From NCBI GenBank assembly GCA_001692895.1, contig KV748180.1, positions 3,528,195-3,592,194 on the forward strand: a DNA stretch of 64,000 nucleotides, written 5' to 3'. Shown piece after piece: positions 57,903-64,000 of the stretch. The translations under genes and the position numbers were made by a program. Each line of letters opens with the position of its first letter. Positions within the stretch are counted from its first letter, which is position 1. The notes below the pieces were generated by a model that saw only the letters and a list, made by a program, of their open reading frames with translations, was not told the origin of the DNA and did not search any database. This stretch comes from Cenococcum geophilum 1.58. Its lineage: Eukaryota; Ascomycota; Dothideomycetes; Gloniales; Gloniaceae.

Positions 57903-59405
57903 ATGTGGGACGGTCTATTTATGCTGCTCACTTTGAGCACGGTAATGGCAGTTGCGTGAGTACCAAGATAAACCCATCTCGATAACAAGCTTGGGTCCAG
58001 AAGCTAATAATTATGCTTGTAATAGCTCCTTTCTTGCCGGCGCTCTTCCTCTATCCTTCGCCCTGTCGCCACGACAGTTGCGATTCATATCTGCACTAGG
58101 GACAGGTGTCCTAGTTGGGACAGCACTCATTGTTATCATACCCGAAGGGATTGAAACTTTGTACAGTGCAGGGGGGAAGGGGCAGTCACATTCCCACGCA
58201 GAGAGGGCGATCGAAGTTCAAGAGTTCCCCAGCGAAGGCGTGAATATCCGGGCTATACATCCCTCTATCCGTTCTTCAACACGAGATCGACGTTCTGTTG
58301 AAGACTCCCTTAAACTTGGGGCTATCAAAGCTCCGTCAATAATAGTTAGAGCATCCCTCCAGGGCGACGACGACTCCACAGAAGGACACGAAGATGGCAA
58401 AGACCGTACCCACGGACCCACAGATGAGAACTCGTCTGATTCACCAGAAGACGAAAATCATGTACCCACGGACCCACAGATGAGAACTCGTCTGATTCAC
58501 CAGAAGACGAAAATCATGTACCCACGGACCCACAGATGAGAACTCGTCTGATTCACCAGAAGACGAAAATCATGGGCGCGAACCCCATGCCTGGGTTGGT
58601 GTATCACTAGTCTTGGGTTTCATCCTCATGTATTTGGTGGATGTCCTTCCAGATGCTTTAGCGCCTGCTCAACCCAAGTATCGTCCATTGCATATTTCGC
58701 TATCGAACCTCTCCCGAGGGCCGCACCATTCTACCTCGCCAACGATCCCTTCCTCACCTCCTCCAGGGCCAGAACCTCCTGTGGCGCGTTCGTCCGCAAC
58801 AACCATCGGCCTCGTAATCCATGCTTTCGCAGACGGAATTGCTTTGGGCGCGTCAACCACTGCGCCCTCGACCTCTCTCTCTTTAATCATCTTCTTGGCC
58901 ATAATGCTGCACAAAGCACCTGCGGCGTTCGGACTCACCTCAGTACTCCTCAAGCAGGGAACCTCCAAGCGGATCGCAAGAACCCATCTCATATTGTTTA
59001 GTCTGGCAGCTCCAGCTGGAGCCATGGTAACCTGGTGTGCAGTTCACCTCCTTGGCCGTGCCAGGCTAGGCGGAGACGATGGCCTAACATGGGCGACAGG
59101 GTGCGTGCTGCTGTTCTCCGGAGGAACATTTTTGTAAGTCTTTCCCTTTCAAGTTAAACCTAAGATAAGCATCTTATTAATTTGTTTGCATAAAAAGGTA
59201 TGTTGCCATGCACTCGATGAACGAATCCGCTGCCACTGGTCACTCGTACGACCATGAGACTGGCTCGAACGGCTACGCGGACGGTTCGCTCGGCGTGGCA
59301 TACGCACGGCCTCACGCGAAGAACCCGCCCGCAGTGAGCGAAATTGTAGTCGCCGTAATAGGAATGCTTGTTCCACTAGTGACACAGGTGGGGCATGTGC
59401 ATTAA
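57903..59405 (+). pseudogene. ZIP-family metal transporter (ATX2/ZIP9-like), frame broken by a 56-bp triplication
   Basis: ZIP proteins move Zn2+ or Mn2+ toward the cytosol. The ATX2/ZIP9 group acts at the Golgi. Exons 57903-57955, 58026-59133 and 59198-59405 are joined by 70- and 64-nt introns. The N-terminal half has two membrane helices with LSPRQLRF and IVIIPEGIETLY. The second half has Phe-Ile-Leu-Met-Tyr-Leu, then the TM4 metal site HAFADG (about 58,822) and the TM5 motif LHKAPAAFG (about 58,910), then the last helices. Three identical 56-bp copies at 58,406-58,573 put the halves in different frames. One copy would leave a continuous frame of 418 residues. With three, translation stops after 58,530 within the third copy. 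This may be a real null, a length-variable allele, an alternative splice, or an assembly error. Confidence 0.85.
58406..58573 (+). repeat. Perfect 56-bp triplication inside the ZIP coding region
   Basis: Copies at 58,406-58,461, 58,462-58,517 and 58,518-58,573 are identical. The unit encodes a hydrophilic Asp/Glu/Ser-rich loop between membrane helices. Because 56 is not a multiple of three, each extra copy shifts the frame by two bases. Perfect identity points to a very recent event. Confidence 0.97.
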
Positions 59406-59804
59406 AGGTGATATTCGGGGTCATTTTTGGTGTTACGCTAGGTAAAAGAGAAGAGATATCATGTATTTGTTAGCTGTTCGGCACTATGAGGAGTTATCTA
59501 TGGAGTATGAAATATGTTCGCGATAGAATTAGCTTATTTCAAGATTCTAGGTCCTTTCTTCTCCAAAGAGAACGGTTGGAGATGAATATGGAACTTGAAA
59601 CGGTAAGAAGATGCGTATCCAAGTTCAATGTTGCGTCCACACTGATTTAAATGCTCTTCATGAATATATATATATATCCCTCAACCTCAACTTCTACTGA
59701 AAGGCCTTTAACAGAGCTACTAGATTGCAAGTCTCTGCCTCGAAGGCCATGCAAGACCAAAAATCGCATTCCAACAACACAGTTCGCCAGGCAAAGAGAT
59801 ACAC
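59406..59804. other. Intergenic, 3' of the ZIP gene
   Basis: Contains the ZIP 3' flank and a short (AT)n run near 59,664-59,676. Two overlapping open frames here lack any coding signature. Confidence 0.55.
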
Positions 59805-59809
59805 AAAAA
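59805..59809 (-). terminator. RNA polymerase III T-run terminator
   Basis: Five T on the minus strand, six bases after the last base of the tRNA-like gene, the normal pol III stop signal. Confidence 0.7.
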
Positions 59810-59815
59810 TTTGAA

Positions 59816-59895
59816 GCTGGATGCGGGACTTGAACCCGCCCTTGAGGTGGTCTTTTTTTAAGAGCCACACGCTCTACTGATTGATCTAACCCAGC
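59816..59895 (-). tRNA. tRNA-Lys(CUU)-like gene with enlarged anticodon loop
   Basis: The 80-nt minus-strand sequence folds with a 7-bp acceptor stem (GCTGGGT/ATCCAGC, one G-T pair), D arm ending GTAGAGC, and T arm GCGGG-TTCAAGT-CCCGC. It is followed by TTTTT. The anticodon region reads CTCTTAA as in tRNA-Lys(CTT), but six to ten extra A/G bases follow before the 3' stem strand. This fits a very short intron at the canonical place after position 37. Irregular points are an A-G mismatch in the D stem and an ambiguous anticodon stem and variable loop. It may be a functional intron-bearing gene or a decaying copy. Confidence 0.75.
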
Positions 59896-61220
59896 AACTG
59901 GTGGTAGAAAATTTTATTGATATATGACTGTAGATTTTGGCGTGTGCTGTAGATATCCCAGCGTCTCGGTTGCAAATGCCTAACTAGGGTATCCACTCGT
60001 GCCACTTAGTACCCTCGCCAACACAATTTAAAAAAGAGAAGATACTACGGGGAAAGCCGAGGTATCAACTCGAAAAACCGCAATTCACCATCGGGAGGGC
60101 GCAAGAGTTTCCGACAAGAATAAGTATATTACATATGGTTAGGGATACTTTGCAGCTTACATCAAATCGGCTGGTGCCGATCACTACTATATTGGGTTAG
60201 ATCAGGGTTTCCTATAACTCATCTATTTCATGTATATAGTCTCTTTTCTTCATAGATCAATCTACACACGAGTTCGTTCGACAGCTCTTGACGCTATCCA
60301 CAGTCCATTAATTGTATTCCTCGGATCTTACTTGAACTGCCACCAGGAGGATCTCACTTATTTAGGGTCGGGGAAATAAAGGGTAAAGTGCCAGGATAGG
60401 AGACGCTTGTCCCGAGTTGAGATAATGGTATCCAACAAGTGGACACCTAGAGAGAAATGTCACTTCACCTGTGCCATACTCTCTGAATGCTTAAGATAAA
60501 CAGAACGAGGTGTATAGAGTAGCCCTTATTGATGAGTTCAATCACATACGCGGCGTTCTAGCTGCTCGACGTCTAGATTTCATCCAAGAAGTCTACGTTT
60601 GAGATGCCTACATTCCAAGGCTTCATTACATTAGCTAACTTAGTTGTATATCGTCACATCACCACGTCATCGTCTAGTGCACTAATCCTAATCTGTAACA
60701 CTACTATGACATGATATTTTGGTTCCTGAAGTTTACTTCCGAGGCCTCTATGAAAACTTGTAATACCACCCGCTCAATTAACTCTTCTGGGGGAGCAATC
60801 TCATTAGTAGAAATAGCTATCGCTGCATGGCTTGTGGTAAGAGTTGGAGAATGAAGCATCGAAACAAAAAGGTCGGAATGTGTATCGGGCAAGTGCTCAG
60901 CAAAGCTCACCCGCCTTCGCAAGTTAAAATCATACAATGGTGTCATTTTAATGCCTTGCCGAAGTACCGAAAGAGATATACATGGAGAAATGAGCTAATT
61001 AGCCTAGAACAGCCTCATCCAATTAGGACTAAGTCAACTCCGAAGGTGCCAAATTACGAAAACACCGTATTGTCTCTCTACAAGCCATTTTCTCTAGATG
61101 CTCCTCTCATTGCTTACTAACAATTCCGTTCATCTTCAGTTTCAATTGCACAAAGACCCGCAGAATGAATACACAATATGATACGTGAGCCCGAGGTCCC
61201 AAACGCCGTTACATAATATA
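59896..61220. other. 1.3-kb intergenic region without recognised gene
   Basis: Between the tRNA-like gene and the DRS2 stop codon. Small overlapping open frames at 60,704-61,120 have no recognisable motifs, no homologous-looking text and no splice-consistent extension. I see no repeat or RIP signature. Confidence 0.55.
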
Positions 61221-64000
61221 TCATTTCCTCGAACTAGCCATCTCACCGTATCTGCCTCTTTCACGTGTAGTATCATAGGCTTGTAATACTCTAGCCTGCG
61301 ATTCGTCTGTTTGTGAAAAAGCGTATCCTCGCTGCTTGCGCATGCGTTGTACTTGTCGGACTTTGCGGATGGCTTTCTGGAACTGCTCCATCCTATAGAC
61401 ACGTCAGTATGAAAGAGTGAAGGTATTTGAAGGAATACGGACCGTGGGCGGTAATCTTGAATGTTATATTTCTGAATCTCCTGAATGTGATGATAGGCTT
61501 GCGGATAATACATGCGCTTGGCACTACACACCAATGTCAGCATAGTCCATATTTCTGCAAGGAATCAAGAACTCACTATTTCCATGCAAAATCCCTAGTC
61601 AAGCACAGTGCTGGAAGTACAAGCCCCATAAGCCAAAAGACAGGGCTTGGAAACAGTCTCGGGATAACCCCTGTATACTCGGTCGAGAATCCTAGTTTCG
61701 GAGCCACGGTCCCATAAACTGGCAAGAATATCATCCAAACAACCATGCTTCCCGGAATAGCTAATACTGTATACTTGGTCCATATATTCGTTATCAATGC
61801 CGCCTTGCCTAGCACTGTCGCTAGAGCCGCAGTGTACAATGCTGCACCCCATACCCAATGACCTGCGTTCTTGCCGTCACTTTGTGGCAGATCCCATAAG
61901 AATATGGCCTGGGAGACGAAGTAGAGGATCATGGAGTGATAGAAGCCATTGAGAATCCAAGACCAGAAGGAGTGCATTTTGAAGAAAACCCCCTTTTGGC
62001 TAAGTTGGTACAATTGTGGATAGCGATCGAGAAGGCGAGCGCTAACGAATTGGTCGAAGATACCGAGCACAAAGGGCGGTAGAAAGGTGAAGAAGACATT
62101 GTAAAAGGAGAGAGTCCACGATTCATATATGACTTGACCTGAGAAACTATTTTGGAAGGAGTACTAGTGTGCATTAGAAAAAGATATTCTCAACGATTAT
62201 ACGGAGGATGGAAGGAAGGAGCATACCCAAAACTGTGTCATGAAAAGTGCTATGTTCTTGTAGAACGAGTATAGGATCACTTTGCTGATTCGCTGGTAGC
62301 TCCAGGAACCGTGAACGAGGAGCAGCTTGCGCAGATAGCGGAATTGCCCGATCGCAACATCAGCGCTTCGAGCGGCTTGAAGGCCCTCAACGCCGCTAAT
62401 ACCGACGCCAACATGTGCAGCTTGTATCATAGAAACATCGTTTGCTCCGTCGCCGATAGCGAGAAGAATGGCCTTTAGGTGACGCTTTACAAGTTTCACA
62501 ACCAGGGCCTTTTGCAGAGGGGAGACACGACTCAGGAAGGGGTCAGCACTATGAGCAAGAGAGATGATATTCAGTGGACTTACCAACATATGACGGCTTT
62601 GCACATCACTGCAAGCTCCAGGAACATTTTCTCTATATCTCGCTCTAGCGCAAACGTGAGAGACTTGCCATCAATAACGAGAGCTAGAACATCCATCTCG
62701 ATACCGCCGGCGGATTGGCTCTTAATCGCGTTTAGTTTCTTAGACAAGTTGTCTCTCGTTGCCTCCGCGGTATTTTCATTCACGATAAGAAGCGTCATGT
62801 CCTCACTTATCAGCTTGCAGCTCATGCCAATATTTATAGCTGTTTCCTGACGATCGCCAGTCAATACCCAGATCTTGATACCAGCGGATTGCAGTGTGTG
62901 AATTGTATCTGGAACGCCATCTTGCAATTTGTCTTCAATGGCGGTTGCTCCCAGGAGTGTAAGTTCCCGTTCTATAAGCTCGGCAGCTTTGTCCAGTTCT
63001 TCGGCACGATTCCCGCTAACAGTTGTTTGCGCTGTATTGAAGACGTGCCACCAGTCTTGAAACTCGCTTTCTGGAACTTCTCGCATCGCCAAACAAAGTG
63101 TACGGAGGCCATCTGCAGCATATTCTTCCAAGTGCTGTAATGTAGGCTCCACAAACGGATTGTCTTTCGCAAGGCGCTCCAAGATGACCGTATCCGCACC
63201 TTTGCAATAGCACCTAATCTTGCCGTCCGGACATCGGAATATTGTTGACATCCGTTTCCTGGTAGAATTAAACTCGCAGACTGCAAGCAGTTCATACTCA
63301 CGCTCCTGGCCCTCCACAAGGATGGTAACAGAGCGTGGTTTTCTGGCAATAAATCTATAGCCTAGCATGACTGCCCCTTCGACGAGCGCGCCCTCATCGG
63401 GAGAAGCTGCTTGATATTTGATGTCGCCGGTCTTTTCGTCGCCTCTTTCTGGAATAACAGTGTGACAAGTTGCTAGGAGGGTGAGAAAATGATTGATGAT
63501 CTCTCGCGAAGCGTGAGCTTGCCGATTCTCTGCAAGCCTCTTGAAGTCATGGATCCCAATTTCCTGACCATCCTGAATTGTTGCTCTTCTGTCCTCTGGA
63601 ACCTCGTCGGCGTATTGGATTCCTGCAATAGAACTTTGCCTGAACTCCATCTGGTTACAAGTTAGAGTACCTGTTTTATCGGAGAAAATGTACTCGATCT
63701 GACCCAGTTCTTCCACCAAGGAAGAAGTGCGGCAATTAGCCGGGGTATCCGTCTTGTCATAGTAGATGTCCAGGTCAGAGTCAATCAAAAAGGCCTGATA
63801 GTACTTGACAATTTCAATTGTAACGAAGAGAGAGATAGGAACCAGGTTAGAATAGAGAACCCAATAAGTGAAAATATCGGAGAAAAACTGCTGAGCAGCG
63901 TTGAAACTGCCATAGTCGAGATACTGCAGCTTTGAACTTGCCGTTTCTCTCACAACGAGATCGCCAATAGAACTGACCAAGCTGAGGGAAATCAGGATTG
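61221..64000 (-). CDS. P4-type phospholipid-transporting ATPase, Drs2 type (5' part outside window)
   Basis: Aminophospholipid flippase of the trans-Golgi/endosomal membranes, working with a Cdc50 subunit. Exons 62584-64000 (continues past the edge), 62227-62530, 61577-62163, 61443-61523 and 61221-61392 are joined by introns of 50-63 nt with phases all consistent. About 852 C-terminal residues of roughly 1,350 are visible. Motifs in order: TM4 PISL, phosphorylation site DKTGT (63,666-63,680), nucleotide-binding [21 protein letters not shown], then six closing membrane helices (TM5-10). The tail has Tyr-Tyr-Pro-Gln, Tyr-His-His-Ile-Gln and Gly-Tyr-Ala-Phe-Ser-Gln. That last motif belongs to the Drs2 autoinhibitory C-terminus and favours Drs2 over Dnf1/2/3. 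The stop is TGA at 61,221-61,223. No defect is seen. Confidence 0.94.

Noticed and set aside
60704-61120. Overlapping open frames of 80 and 97 codons between the tRNA and DRS2
   Set aside because: No motif, no splice-consistent extension and no coding-like composition.
62531-62583. Possible truncation of the P4-ATPase (open frame ending in Cys-Trp)
   Set aside because: A 53-nt intron with GTAAGT donor restores the family text Ile-Cys-Cys-Arg-Val-Ser-Pro, so the gene is intact.

Overview
The window comes from a nuclear chromosome of a filamentous ascomycete (Pezizomycotina). The evidence is fungal-type genes (PDH E1-alpha, HAT1, a ZIP transporter, a Drs2-type flippase) with several short introns of about 50-105 nt carrying GT..AG ends and CTAAC/CTGAC-like branch points, next to a very large AT-rich block with the footprint of repeat-induced point mutation (RIP). 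I cannot name the species. A Eurotiomycete is plausible but not shown.

Positions 1 to about 53,180 are a RIP-mutated, TA-rich isochore. CpA and TpG are scarce, TpA is in great excess, and CpG is fairly well kept. Coding relics keep one frame over long distances but are riddled with TAA/TAG stops and with G-to-A or C-to-T missense changes. No intact gene is visible. Recognisable relics are: a long single-frame relic of unknown family (2.4-5.0 kb); a hAT-like MITE with an 8-bp target duplication (5.6-6.0 kb); a small LTR element with 173-bp LTRs and a 5-bp target duplication (17.8-20.1 kb); ankyrin repeats (22.8-23.7 kb); a C2H2-finger relic (25.0-26.4 kb); a MADS-like relic (30.0 kb); a protein-kinase-like relic (33.7-36.1 kb) inside a pair of 365-bp direct repeats; a vacuolar Ca2+/H+ antiporter relic (38.7-40.0 kb); a DUF3435 tyrosine-recombinase-like relic with C-terminal zinc fingers (41.1-43.7 kb, minus strand), the family that includes Starship 'captains'; and a Ty3/Gypsy chromovirus (45.3-52.9 kb). 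Many short tandem arrays lie between them.

From about 53,180 to 64,000 base composition is normal and genes are packed. In order they are PDA1-like pyruvate dehydrogenase E1-alpha (+), HAT1 (-, convergent with PDA1), a ZIP metal transporter (+, divergent from HAT1), a tRNA-Lys-like gene (-), and the 3' two thirds of a DRS2-type P4-ATPase (-), which runs off the right edge. These are housekeeping genes with no evident common pathway.

The clearest surprises are a perfect 56-bp triplication that breaks the ZIP reading frame, the DUF3435 relic lying beside non-transposon gene relics (a possible dead Starship), and the abrupt edge of the RIP block about 420 bp upstream of an essential mitochondrial gene.
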